Below are positions 22,869-35,639 of a stretch of DNA of 64,000 nucleotides, in pieces. Origin of the DNA: Benincasa hispida (Eukaryota > Streptophyta > Magnoliopsida > Cucurbitales > Cucurbitaceae); assembly GCF_009727055.1 (NCBI RefSeq), contig NC_052355.1, positions 50,054,987 to 50,118,986 of the forward strand, in the 5' to 3' direction. Made by a program: the position numbers and the translations under genes. The number at the start of each line of letters is the position of its first letter. Positions within the stretch are counted from its first letter, which is position 1. Below the pieces are notes generated by a model, which saw only the letters and a program-made list of their open reading frames with translations, was not told the DNA's origin and made no database searches.

Positions 22869-23895
22869 ATGACAAACCTTACGAAGTTAGAATTCGCAAC
22901 CTTGACACTAATGACAATAATTATTTATCATGTGATGCTCGATGCGAAATCCACTTGGATGCTTATGAACCTTGGAAAAATAATTAAGAAGGAAATTATG
23001 ACATTCCAGTCAGGAAAAAGTAAAATTTATGTTTCTTCGTCATCATCTCTTATGGATGGATTGAAATGAAGTATCTTACAATAAAAGATCCTATATCTTA
23101 TGGAAAATTTTTGAAAGAGATATGATCATAAAAAAACAGTTATTCTTCTTAAAGCTCGTTATGAATGGATTCATTGAGACTACAAAATTTTAAATCAGTA
23201 AGTAATTATAATTCCACATTATTTAAAATTAGTTTGAAATATTATATGCGGAGAGAAAATTACTGATGTTGATATGTTAGAGAAGACATTTTCTACATTT
23301 CATGTCTCGAATATGCTCCTGTAGCAGCGATATCGAGATAAATGTTTTAAACAGTATTTATGAACTAATTTCATGTCTTTTGTGGCCAAATAAAATAACG
23401 AGTTATTGATGAATAATCACAAATCTCGATCAATTGGAGCAACACTATTCCCTGAAGTGAATGTTGTGGATTTAATAATAATCATGGTTGAGGTCGTGAT
23501 TGTGATTGAGGTTGTGACCATGGTAGATGAAGAAATATTTTTCTTCTCGTGGTGGACGTTATAATCATCCGAGAAACCACATGAAATGGTGATCATAAAA
23601 GGAAAAACTCCACATGATGAGAATTCGAAAGGTGATAAAATGCTTCCGATGTGGTATGATTGGGCATTGGTTATGTATTTTCGTAATCAAAACACTTAGT
23701 TAATCTATATTCAAGCTTCCCTGAAGAAAAAAGGAAAAATGTGGAAGCAAATTTTGCATATTAGTATAATGATATATTTGACCCATCCCATATGACAAAT
23801 TTGGATGTAGTGGACTTCTTTGAATGTATTGAAGTGAAGATCGACACAGTCAATGGAACATCAAATGTTTCTTTTGACTTTGAAAATATCTAGAC
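22869..23895 (+). pseudogene. Copia-C gag relic (copy 1)
   Basis: Begins ATGACAAACCTTACGAAG (MTNLTKLEF) at 22869, the usual start of this Copia gag type. It continues through VMLDAK, a KRYDHKKTVIL segment near 23110, GEKITDVDMLEKTFSTFHVSNMLL near 23260, NNELLMNNHKSR near 23400 and a Gly/Arg-rich stretch near 23490. The zinc-knuckle region near 23650 is eroded (MWYDWALVMYF). Numerous frameshifts and stops are present, many of them single-base. Copy 2 at 51122 is parallel and slightly better preserved. Confidence 0.8.
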
Positions 23896-24099
23896 TTAAT
23901 GTTGTTGTTTTCTTATTCATCTTCATGTTTTTTTCTCTCTTAGTAAATGTTAACTTTTGTATATTAAATGATATTTTCTTTGTTTGTAATTATTTTTTTA
24001 ATGAAGAAACTTGATCTTTTTCATATGTTGGGTGATTAAAAAATGAAAGAAGTTCTATGTCTAGTAGACAGTGTAATTCCACACACAATACTTACAAGT

Positions 24100-26235
24100 A
24101 AAAAACTTTTCCAAATTGAAATGTTGGAAACAAAAGTAAATACAATATCAAAAGTGCAAACCTGATTGGAGAATTTGGAAAAAAAAAAAATTATTTTGCC
24201 TAGATGAGCAAAATTTTAAATTGACAATGCATTATTCTCTAGTCAATAAAAAAAATCTTCTAAAGTTTTAAGTTATACGTTGCAATGGTTATCATATTGA
24301 GACTGATAGAAAAAATGAGATAGAATATCTTTATATCATATCTATTGTCTCACATAAAAAACGTATACTGAAAAAGTTGTCTGCCTTATATTTTGGATTA
24401 ATATTATACTCATATACGAGTAGTTGAAGCATATGCCATAATGACCTAAAGTTCATTAATCCAAATATATTTACAACTTGGCATGACGATTAGGCATCCA
24501 AGATCTATAGTGACGAGAAGAATTATTGAAATTCAAATTGACACCCATTGAAGAGCCAAAAGATTCTTCGATCTAATGAATTATCAATGTGATGCTTGCT
24601 TTCAAGGCAAAATAATAATTAGACCATCACCAACTAAGTAGGAACTGAATCACCTACATTGTTAGAACAAATTCATGGTGATATATGTGGACTTATTAAT
24701 CTCACCAAATAGACCATTTAAGTATTTTATGGTATTAATAGACACATCCAACAAATGGTCACACATGTACTTATTATCAAGTTGAAACCATGCATTTACA
24801 AGATTACTAGCTCAAATAATTAAGTTTAGAGCACATTTTTTATTATATAATTAGACCATTTGTCTTGATAATGCTGGTGAATTTACATCCGAAGCTTTTG
24901 ATTAATTATTGTATGTCAATTGGGATAAGTGTTGAATATCATGTAGCTCATGTTCATATACAAAATGGTTTTAGCATAATCATTTATAAAACATTTGCAG
25001 TTAATTGCTAGACCATTTCTTATGAGAGCCAAGCTTCCTACATATGTACGGGGCATGCTATTTTGCATGCAGCATCACTTGTACGCATTAGGCCAGTAGC
25101 TTATCATAAGTAATTGTCATTACAATTAACTTATGGCCACGAGCCAAATATTTCTCATCTGAGAATTTTTGGATGTGCACATATGTTGTAATTGCTCCAC
25201 AACAATGCACTAAGATGGTTCTCAAAGGAGGTTAGGAATATATATTGGATATTTTCCCATCAATTATTAAATATCTTGAACATCTGATGGGTGATGTATT
25301 TACTGCATGATTTGCTGATTGTCATTTTAATGAGACAAATTTTTCCAAATATTAGGGGTAGGAATTCAAAAGTTAGAAAAAGAAATTACATGAAATGCAT
25401 CATTATTGTCTCATTTAGACCCTTATATAGATCAATGTAAATTTGAAGTTCAAAAAATAATTCATTTGAAAAAATATAGCAAATCAATTACAGATGCATT
25501 TATAAATGCAAAGAAAGTAAACTAAAGTCACATACACCAGCTGCAAATGTTCCATTGAAAATTGATATCCCAACACAGTAAGTTATCACTAATGAATTTG
25601 GAACATGCCAGAAGCATGATATACTAGTGAGTTCCAAAGATAAAATCCTCGTAAAAGAAAAAATAATTAACATTCAAAAAGACTTGATTGAGGATGTACA
25701 TACCCATGAAGAAATCATTTACATGACTAATGAGGAAGGTGAAATATCTAAAGATAATAATGAGATTTCAATAAACTATGAAATAACTAAAGATAATAAT
25801 GAGATTTCAATAAACTATGAAATAACTAAAGATAATGATGAGATTTCAATAAACTATGTCATGACAAGAAAAAGATGGAACCGAACTAATATAATTATTG
25901 ACAATATTTTTGCATTATAATGTTGCTCTTGATATTATATATGAAAATGAGGATCCTGAACCAAAATCTATTGAAGAACATCGATATAGAAAAAATTGGC
26001 TTCAGTGGAAAGAAAGCAATCGAGGCAAAATTCAACTCCACTTTCAAAACATCAAATTTTTGGACTAGTAGTCCAAACACAAAAGGTGTCAAACCGTTGG
26101 GATACAAACAAGCATTTGTTGAGAAAAAGAAATGAAATGAGGTCACAAGAATATAAAGTAAGACTAGTTGCACATGCGTTTTTTCACAATACCTGATTTG
26201 ATTATGATGAGACATATTTTTCAGTGGTGGATGCA
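24100..26235 (+). pseudogene. Copia-C integrase to RT relic, first contig copy
   Basis: Plus-strand pol: pre-integrase region near 24440, integrase core from about 24590 (CDACFQ; HGDICG near 24670; LDNAGEFTSEAF near 24870; HVHIQNGF near 24950), integrase C-terminal and linker to 25860, and the RT start (PKSIEE.RYRKNW.QWKEAI near 25965). It stops at a 25-N gap just after VVDA. Bases 24182-26235 are repeated at 26261-28339, differing mostly by single-base insertions or deletions, so this is probably one locus assembled twice. All frames are broken. Confidence 0.85.
25750..25860 (+). repeat. 39-bp coding tandem repeat x3
   Basis: Three head-to-tail copies of a 39-bp unit encoding 13 residues (KDNNEISINYEIT) in the integrase-RT linker. 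They start at 25750, 25789 and 25828. The Copia-C copy at 57735 has only one unit, so the array expanded in this copy. Confidence 0.85.
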
Positions 26236-26260
26236 NNNNNNNNNNNNNNNNNNNNNNNNN
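26236..26260. other. Assembly gap (25 N) between overlapping contig ends
   Basis: 25 N placed between two contigs whose ends are the same ~2.06-kb sequence (24182-26235 and 26261-28339). The true overlap is negative. Confidence 0.95.
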
Positions 26261-28620
26261 AAAAAAAAATTATTTTGCCTAGATGAGCAAAATTATTAAT
26301 TGACAATGCATTATTCTCTAGTCAATTAAAAAAAATCTTTCTAAGTTTTAAAGTTATACGTTGCAATGGTTATCATATTGAGACTGATAGAAAAAATGAG
26401 ATAGAATATCTTTATATCATATCTATTGTCTCACATAAAAAACGTTATACTGAAAAAGTTGTCTGCCTTATCTTTTGGATTATATTATACTCATATACGA
26501 GTAGTTGAAGCATATGCCATAATGAACCTAAAGTTCATTAATCCAAATATATTTACAACTTGGCATGACCGATTTAGGTCATCCAAGATCTATAGTGACG
26601 AGAAGAATTATTGAAAATTCAAATTGACCCCATTGAAGAGCCAAAAGATTCTTCGATCTAATGAATTATCATGTGATGCTTGCTTTCAAGGCAAAATAAA
26701 TAATTAGACCATCACCAACTAAGTATAGGAACTGAATCACCTACATTGTTAGAACAAATTCATGGTGATATATGTGGACTTATTAATCTCACCAAATAGA
26801 CCATTTAAGTATTTTTATGGTATTAATAGACACATCCAACAAATGGTTCACACATGTACTTATTATCAAGTTTAAAACATGCATTTACAGATTACTAGCT
26901 CAAATAATTAAGTTTAGAGCACATTTTTTTTATATAATTAAGACCATTTGTCTTGATAATGCTGGGTGAATTTACATCCGAAGCTTTTGATAATTATTGT
27001 TTATGTCAATTGGGATAAGTGTTTGAATATCATGTAGCTCATGTTCATATACAAAATGGTTTTAGCATAAATCATTATATAAAACATTTGCAGTTAATTG
27101 CTAGACCATTCTTTATGAGAGCCAAGCTTCCTACATATGTACGGGGCATGCTATTTTGCATGCAGCATCACTTGTACGCATTAGGCCAGTAGCTTATCAT
27201 AAGTAATTGTCATTACAATTAACTTATGGCCACGAGCCAAATATTTCTCATCTGAGAATTTTTGGATGTGCAACATATGTTGTAATTGCTCCACAACAAT
27301 GCACTAAGATGGGTTCTCAAAGGAGGTTAGGAATATATATTGGATATGATTTCCCATCAATTATTAATAATTCTTGAACATCTGATGGGTGATGTATTTA
27401 CTGCATGATTTGCTGATTGTCATTTTAATGAGACAAATTTTTCCAATATTTAGGGGTAGGAATTCAAAAGTTAGAAAAAGAAATTACATGAAATGCATCA
27501 TTATTGTCTCATTTAGACCCTTATATAGATCAATGTAAATTTGAAGTTCAAAAAATAATTCATTTGAAAAAATATAGCAAATCAATTACCAGATTCATTA
27601 TAAATGCAAAGGAAAGTAAACTAAAGTCACATCACACAGCTGCAAATGTTCCATTGAAAATTGATATCCCAACACAGTAAGTTATCACTAATGAATTTGA
27701 ACATGCCAGAAGCATGATATACTAGTGAGTTCCAAAGATTAAAATCCTCGTAAAAGAAAAAAATAATTAACATTCAAAAAGACTGATTGAGGATGTACAT
27801 ACCCATGAAGAAATCATTTACATGACTAATGAGGAAGGTGAAATATCTAAGATAATAAATGAGATTTCAATAAACTATGAAATAACTAAAGATAATAATG
27901 AGATTTCAATAACTATGAAATAACTAAAGATAATGATGAGATTTCAATAAACTATGTCATGACAAGAAAAAGATGGAAACCGAACTAATATAATTATTGA
28001 CCAATATTTTTTGCATTATAATGTTGCTCTTGATATTATATATGAAAATGAGGATCCTGCAACCAAAATCTATTGAAGAACATCGATATAGAAAAAATTG
28101 GCTTCAGTGGAAAGAAGCAATCGATGGCAAAATTCAACTCCACTTTCAAAACACTCAAATTTTTGGACTAGTAGTCCAAACACAAAAGGTGTCAAAACCG
28201 TTGGGATACAAACAAGCATTTGTTGAGAAAAAGAAATGAATGAGGTCACAAGAAATATAAAGTAAGACTAGTTGCACATGCGTTTTTTACAAATACCTGA
28301 TTTGATTATGATGAGACATATTTTTCAGTGGTGGATGCAATTAGACTAAGATATTTTAATTGCGCTCGATTGTGTTATGAAAGTTCTGGACGTGCATCTG
28401 TATTAATGTCAGTTACGACATACTTATTATGGTATCTCTTGATTAATGATATTCCGTATATGAGAATTCCAAAAGGATTTAAGGTACCTGAAACCATACT
28501 AAATCAAAATTTCTTAGGGAATTTTGTATTCAATAAAAGGTCACAGAGATCACTATATTGGATTATAACAAATAAGGGCGAATGTGGGTATAATCACTTG
28601 ATGACAGAAAAAATAATTTT
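26261..28620 (+). pseudogene. Copia-C pol relic, second contig copy and RT continuation
   Basis: The first 2079 bp repeat 24182-26235. From 28340 it continues into new sequence: AIRLRYFN, then the RT middle (IPYMRIPKGFKVPE near 28455) and RSQRSLYW / YNHLMTEK near 28545-28605, the LYGLKQSGRMWYNHL region of intact relatives. It ends near 28620 before YVDD. Both copies carry independent indels relative to a sensible frame: LDNAGEF reads correctly near 24870 but has an extra G near 26963, while WHDR is better preserved near 26564. The difference looks like sequencing error, not evolution. Confidence 0.85.
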
Positions 28621-29754
28621 AATTCTAAATATTTAAAAATTGAGTCATTTATAATTAAAATTAACTAATTAATATATTTAAGAAACGTGATACTAATTAT
28701 AATCTAATATTAATCATTTTTTAATTAATTAAGTTCAACATTAGAAGTTTTGATTTTAATAAATAATATAAGAAAATATATTTTAATAAACAATGTATTA
28801 TATAAAAAATGCAAAGAAGATAAAACTATAATATATGAGTAAAGAATATTAAAAAAAAGTTTTATAAATATAATATCTTAATAATGAATGGAGTAGTATA
28901 AATTAATCACAATAAATAAGTAACTAATTATAAATAATCAATAATGATTAATCTTTACAAATAATTGCTTGATTATTAAAAAACAATAAAGTAATCATTT
29001 ATTACCGTTGAAAAATAAATTTGTGTACGAACTAAATTTAACTAATCTTAATTTACTAATTACATATATTTAAGATATTGTTAGCTAATTAATTAATCAT
29101 TTATGTAAAAAAAATTGTATTCATTTAAAAAAATTTGTTGTAAAAATAAATTAAACAAATATTCTAATAAATTATCATTGATTTGTTGTAAAAATGTTAA
29201 TCTTGTTAAATTAATATTAATTAATTATATTTCAAATGAAATTATATATAAAATGAAAGACATATAGAGATGGAAAAAGAGAAAATTCACTGTTTTGAAA
29301 AAGAATAGAAAATCCATTTGTGAGAAATGAAGATATCTGAAAATAGGTTATTCTCATACATAGAGTTAAAATTGTGAAATAAATATGAGATTTGAATGTC
29401 TGTATGAATTCTCATGTTGAAAACCTTTCACTAAATAATCTTGAGAGAATAATAGTTATTCCTTCTCGCTAATATGTGAGTTATTTTAAGGTGATAATAA
29501 TATCAATTAAACACTTATCCAAAAGAAATTACATCAATTTAATCATTACACGGATTAAATAAGCATGCTACTTGTAATCAATTTTGTAATTAATGTTTAA
29601 TAATCAATAGGGTTGATTGAAATGGAAGCTATATGAGGTAGGATAGAATAATAACGCGTAAATGCTTTTAATTAACCAAAACACAATTAAATTAATTAAG
29701 ATACTTTTCGACTAAGAGGTGTTTGAATCCTCTCGCTCACCAAACTAGAACTAC

Positions 29755-29782
29755 ATAATAATAATAATAATAATAATAATAA
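29755..29782. repeat. (TAA)9 microsatellite
   Basis: Perfect ATA/TAA repeat of about nine units. Confidence 0.95.
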
Positions 29783-31506
29783 CCACAACTAATATTATGT
29801 GCATTGGTAATTAGTGTGATTCTAACCATTTATTTTAAAATAATAATAATAAGTGAATTGATTGGATTTCTTAACCTAATTTTTTTCTTTGGAATATGTA
29901 CAATAATTTTGTAAAAACAAAATTATCTTCCTCAACCATGTATTTAGTCATCAAACAGAAGAAAGTACATTGCTTTCGTTATTTTGATGGAGAGTATGAT
30001 ATTATTAAAGTACCATAATTTAAGATGTATTTGAAATACATTTTCACGTATTTAATTTAAAAATATTTTTTTAAAAAAAAATAAAATGTTTGACAACCCT
30101 TTAGAATATGTTTTAAAGTGTATTTTAAACCATTTTTATCTGAAGAGTTTAAATAAAAAGTGAGTTTTTTTTTTTAAAAATTAAATCAATTCAAATGGAC
30201 CTAAGCTGACATAAAGTATGATATTTGAATTTTTCACTATAATATTATTAAAGTTGATGGCTCTTAACAAAATAATGATAATAATAATAAAATAATAAAT
30301 AAAGTTTATGATTTACTAAGGATAATAAAGTTTCTTTTGATTTTTAATGGTGTCTACTAATTTTGTCACGCCTTTTAATAAAAAGTAGTGTTTATCTTTT
30401 TGTTAAATATTGAAATCCTTACAAAAAGTACATGGCCCATAATTTTAGATAATTTGACGTGTTAATGGAATAATCTATATAGAGATTCTTTTAACTGGCC
30501 ACCAAATGAACTAATTTCAACGTTAATGTATTTTAAATTACTTTAATTCAATTAAACCATGTTGTGATTTTTTAATACAATAAATATGGAATATGGAGTT
30601 TAAATGTTTGACCTCAATAGGAATGATACATGTAAAAAAGTTTATTCTTTTACAAAGATATTATATTGTTAAAAGAAGAGAGGAACCTCATCGTTTGAGG
30701 TCAAGGCACACACAGACACCACAAAAACAAGTAAACGAAACAAACACAAAATTCAACCATATGTCAAGATAAAGCATACACGACTCAAGGGAGAAGGTCC
30801 CAAGGAAAAGAGGCTGATTGAACTCATAAGAGAAGTTCCAAGCCATTGAGAATAACAAGTAAACTCCTCAAACCGATCATCCAGAATAAACACCCAAGGG
30901 AGGACACAAGTTAGCACCATAAAACTCGTATTACGCTCACGTCAAACATAATAAATAACAGTACACCAAACAACTCCCTAGATCTTGCGTATTAGTCGAT
31001 TATCGACACTAAAATGACAAATCTAATTGAGCTCCGTATTTCTATGTGAGATTTTATGAAAACATCATACCAATTATGGTTAAGTTATATTTATATTTGA
31101 TGGTACATTGTCATTATCAATATAATTTCTTCATCTATTTCGTTGTTATTATGTAACTATATTAATTAGATTTAAATAATATATATAGATTATTTGTGAT
31201 TTTTTTTTCTTTAACATAAAGATTAAATTAGTAGGGCCAATGCTTCGTTTGCCCTTTAGTGTGGATGTGCTTTTCACATTAAAGCTTGAAGAAATGGTTT
31301 CATGTTTGGATCAAGCGCGTTAGTTAGTATTTGGTAGTGAGGAATTTACAACTTGAAATAAATATCTTTTAAACTTTTAAGTTTTATAAAAATCACATTT
31401 GTTAGATTTAAAATCAAAATAAAAATACATTCAATCACTCAAGATTAATTTATATTTTTAAATGTAATTTTTATGTCATAAAAATTGAGTTGAATTATTA
31501 AAAACA

Positions 31507-31573
31507 TGTTTAGATTGATTTTAAAAACAACAAAAATGATTTTAATCATTTTATAATTACTTTCAAACATGTC
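31507..31573. mobile_element. Internally deleted MITE remnant
   Basis: Short palindromic unit: AACATGTTTAGATTGATTTT at the left, and a right end whose complement is ACATGTTTGAAAGTAATT. It resembles the ends of the 222-bp MITE at 43765-43986, with the centre deleted. Confidence 0.4.
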
Positions 31574-33017
31574 TTTGATCAATTAGTGTCAATCCGTTAT
31601 CTTGTTCCCTACATATTTGTTCAATTATCCCTCTAATTACAAATAAATAAATGATGAACTAAAAACAATGATTACATTACTGAAATATCAATGTTTAACA
31701 AACTTACAAGTGATTTTTTTTTTATAATAAATTTAATACGAATGAGTTGAGTTATCATTTTAACGTATCAAATTTTTAAATGAACATATATCTTAATTTG
31801 TTGTCTTGTTTGGAAATAAAATGAAGTAAATCGTATTATAAAAACTAAAGCGAATATAATTTTGTTCAACAATCATACATCAACATTAATGATCGTCATC
31901 TTTAAAATAAAATAAAATAATAGTCATCCTTGGACTACTCTTGCAAATTATAAAAATTATAAATATCCACAAAATAGAAATCAAAGAAAGGACCAAAGAA
32001 ACGAATCATTAAAAATAAATGGCATATGCGAAAGTGAAAAGTACTTCATCATTTCAGATCTTACATAAAGCAAACAAATGTTCGCGACAATTGGGAAATT
32101 TGACGGTTCCTCCACGCAAGAAGCAATAAAAAAGAAAAATATATATATATTGTTAGTTTTATTTTGAATTTCGATTATCCTTGAATTTAAAATTTTGCAC
32201 TTTTAGTCTTACATTTTTTAGACTATCCAAATTGAGTCGTTCGTTTGGTATTTGAGATTGACAAATAGAGTGACCCGTCATCATGCTCATTATTTGATAT
32301 ATAAGGTTTTATCTTAAAACCAATTAACAATAAGAGAAGTAGTTCATCTATTTCATAAGGAGTGTGAGATCCTTGATTTTTTCAACGTGAGATTCTCAAC
32401 AGTGTGGGGTGTCTTTTGAAAATTATGAGATTAGTTTTGTAAATCTATCTTCTTTCTTCTCTGAAAAAGTTGATGGAGATTCTCTTAATTTGTCTAATTG
32501 GTTCTGCTGTGCTATATCATATGTGAGGAGGCATGTATATCGGTCTTTGCTGATTTTCCTTTATAATTTTCACTATTTTTTAGTTTGATTTTAATTTAAT
32601 CATTTAGTTTCAAAATGTTACAATTTTACATTTGATATTTGAGTTTTGTTTATAATTAATTAAGTTTCACAATTTTCATCACCCTTAAAACTAACATAAA
32701 AAAAAATTCACTTAATAATTATTTTAAATAAATTAATAGACATAAATGTCAATTACTAGACGTGAGTATTTAGTGAAAAATCAAGATTAAAAATGCAAAT
32801 CGTGAAGTTTAAAGACCTAATTAAAACATAACTCAAAACTCAAGAGTAAAATTGTAATATTTTGAATCTTAGGGATTAAATTGAAATCAAATCCAAAACT
32901 AAAAGACCATAAATGTATTTTCTTTTCCAAAAGAAAGTGAGATACAGAATGACTAAATTATAATAAATACCCTTGACCTTTGTATTTGCTTAAAAAACAC
33001 ACATGTATTTTTAAAAA

Positions 33018-33112
33018 GGGAAATTTGGACCGATGACCTAAAATTTGGGTCCATAATGCCAAATCACCCTTTTAATATATATATATATATATATCAATTG
33101 ACCCTTCACTGA
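33018..33112 (+). repeat. MULE left terminal inverted repeat
   Basis: Matches the reverse complement of 41850-41920. It includes a (TA)n stretch at 33078-33095 where the right end has an A/T tract. Confidence 0.8.
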
Positions 33113-33469
33113 TGTCATCACGATATGAGATTACAAAATTGTCCTCCCTTTTGTCTCATATACGATATCCCTCTCTTCAAACGTAACGGTCGTCTTAAAA
33201 GGTGTCGCTCAAAACTTTTGTGTGAAAGTGTTGCTCAATCTCGCTTTGCAAAACCATCATCCACCTGCTGCCGCAACCAAAGCTCTTGGGTAAATGAATT
33301 TAATCTTTTGTCGTGCATGTTGTATGTGTGTTGTTTCTGTTTAGGTTTCGTTAGGTTGGAATCGGCTGACACGTTCTATAGGTTTCAAGGTTTAATAATC
33401 GATCACATCTGTTTTTATTTTGGGTTTCGATGTGTTCTACATGAGTTGAGGATGAAGACGATATAGTTA

Positions 33470-33675
33470 GAGTGAGATAAGGTGAGAGCAAGTTTTGGGA
33501 GAGCAATATAGGCGAGAGCGAGATCAACGAGATGGACACTAGGGAGAGCTAGATCAACGAGAGTGATATGGGCGAGAGCATAATAGGCGAGAGCGGGACA
33601 ATCTAGAGCAAGATCGACGAGAGAATAATAGGCAAAAGCGAGACAAGCAAGAGCAATTATAGCGAGACTTTAACA
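33470..33675 (+). repeat. Subterminal GAGAGCGAGA-type array
   Basis: Degenerate short repeats built on gagagcgaga/atcaacgaga/ataggcgaga. A matching array in inverted orientation lies near the other end of the MULE (41336-41452), and a longer-period array with the same core lies at 36515-36960. Confidence 0.75.
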
Positions 33676-33765
33676 GTATATATTGTTATTAAGTTTTTTT
33701 AAAAACCTATTAAATGATAGATTGAATGTTCATATCATGCAGGAGTGATTTAAGATTTAAAAGCT

Positions 33766-34060
33766 TTGAAAATACGTGAAGTTGATAGGTTTCCAGGGCA
33801 AGTAACGAGTCTGGCCCACATTGCAAATGCTAACAAGATTGTGAAGGAGAAGCTTACCAGAGGGTGGTTAGAAATGTTCAAGAGAACAGTTTTTGGGCGA
33901 TTTTTAGTCATTGACCTCGTATTCAACAACCCATATATCCACCATATGTTGTTGAGGGAAGTGAAGAAGTAGAGAGCGGACTCGATCAACTTCTTTGTTA
34001 GAGGAAAGGTCGTCACATTTTCGAAAGACGATTTTTTGTTGATTACTGGTTTGTGACGGT
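33766..34060 (+). pseudogene. MULE-borne DUF1985 domain relic
   Basis: From ATG at 33766 the frame reads LKIREVDRFPGQ-like text, then LEMFKRTVFGRFLVIDLVFNNPYIHHMLLREVKK, a stop at 33970, and in the same frame FFVRGKVVTFSKDDFLLITGL. This is the DUF1985 pattern (a conserved Phe-Gly-His/Arg-Phe-Leu block, LLLREV, then F..RE.ALVTGL) that precedes the C48 peptidase domain in Ulp1-type plant transposon genes. The stop at 33970 and another TGA at 34054 break it. Function in the transposon is unknown. Confidence 0.7.
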
Positions 34061-34329
34061 CCCCTACGCGAGTTACTCGGAGTGAGAAGTCCTCACAAGA
34101 ACTTGCAATGAAGTACTTTGGTAATCGGTTGACTTCATACACACTCTGCAGACAGGCATGTTGATCCTTTTGTATATTTGTACCTGTGAAGTATTGATAG
34201 CTCAATATCGAGTTTGGATGGTTGTGTATCGAACCTTAAGGAAGACACGAGAGATATCAAAGCACAATTGTCAGCCACTATGTCTCTGTTACAGTTTATG
34301 AAGGATTCCACGGTGTTTGAAGCAACGAG

Positions 34330-34620
34330 GTCACCCACTCTACAAATAGGCCACGATGCCACTAGGTCACCCATCCCTCCTCTATCTCGGTCACCCACCC
34401 NCAAATAGGCCACGATGCCACTAGGTCACCCATCCCTCCTCTATCTCGGTCACCCACCCAACCTCTACATAGGCCACCCATCTAGTATTTGCCTAGGTCA
34501 CCCTTCTAGCCTCTACCTATGTCACCTGTCTTACCCCTACCTCGGTCACCCATCCAGCCTCTACCTAGGTCACCCACCCCACCTTTACCTCGATCACCTA
34601 ACTTACCTATACAACCTGAT
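34330..34620 (+). repeat. Proline-rich coding minisatellite
   Basis: Roughly 27-bp units of the type cctctacctaggtcaccca. Read in the gene frame they give repeats of the type PLPRSPT. They lie between the DUF1985 and Ulp1 domains and form the linker. They include a single N at 34401 flanked on both sides by the same ~57-bp sequence, so at least one unit block is likely an assembly duplication. Confidence 0.8.
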
Positions 34621-35639
34621 ACATCCATCTCACCCATTCCTCTTCTACCTGCAAAGTCTGATATCACGACCTATCATTCTTCCACCCACAGAGCCTGATA
34701 CCACATTCCCATCCATTCCTCACCTTGATACCTCAACCGTTGCCTTTTCCACTATCCTTCCACCTCCAGATACAAGTAGAGAGGACATTGAACCTCTACT
34801 TTCTAAGAAACAATGTCTGTTGGAGCCACCGCCTATCACACAGTCTAATACCATACATCTTGATTCACTGGTATGATTATTATGTGATTAGAAAATCTCT
34901 TTCTTCATATTTTTTTATTCGACATGTTCACCATTTTGTTATATTTATGTAGGTTATAGTCAAGAGTCGAAAAATCACTTGTAAGAGAAAGACTGTTGAT
35001 AAGTACACACCTCCGACCGAACCAAAAAAGAAAATAATAAAACAGAAGGAAAGTAAGGTATAATTACCTTTGGACTGTCCATCGATTAAGTTCCCTCTCC
35101 CTGGAGTTCCTGCGACACTATTTAAAGTGATGATCCAATACTCCTTGGCGCATGAGGTTCCATCTGCTATATTTACGGAAATGATGAATTGAATTGCTAA
35201 TAGAATACATACCACGAGCTACAAGAAAATGCATTTTGGCCATTATCCAAGTCATTTTTTTAGAAATTGACCGAACCAAGTTCATGGGTTGAGTGTGATA
35301 TAAGTTTACGATCCTTGTCCTTTTCTACAATTAAATACAGTGAACTCATCTCTTCTAACATATACCTTATTCTGGATGTAGGCTCTAAATATTATGTTTC
35401 GGTTCGTAAAAGATAAATTTTACAAATGACCAGACATGTGCATGAACAAGTTCACCATCTTGCCAATTGGAATAATTGTAACCATTTACTGCACTTGTGA
35501 ATAGGACTACGCTGGTTGATTATTACGTGCTTTTAATGTTGAATTCGCTATGTAGGGTTGCCTTAATGCTCAAGATGGGGTCTACAAATAGATTAAAAAT
35601 AAGTCGACATTGCACGTTTTCGTAGTATGTGGGGAAGAA

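Larger units (their letters stand above)
28621..33007. other. AT-rich intergenic region
   Basis: 4.4 kb of low-GC DNA with poly-A/T tracts and no recognisable gene, LTR or transposase. It includes a (TAA)9 microsatellite at 29755-29782, a slightly GC-richer block of unknown nature at 30665-31010, and a shortened MITE-like inverted repeat at 31507-31573. Confidence 0.6.

Noticed and set aside
33125..33466. 113-codon plus ORF near the MULE left end
   Set aside because: Lies just inside the terminal inverted repeat, has no recognisable domain and is followed by the subterminal array; it may be 5' leader of the Ulp1 gene at most.
34415..34952. ORFs rich in Leu/Gly/His/Pro repeats
   Set aside because: Out-of-frame readings of the proline-rich minisatellite in the MULE gene.
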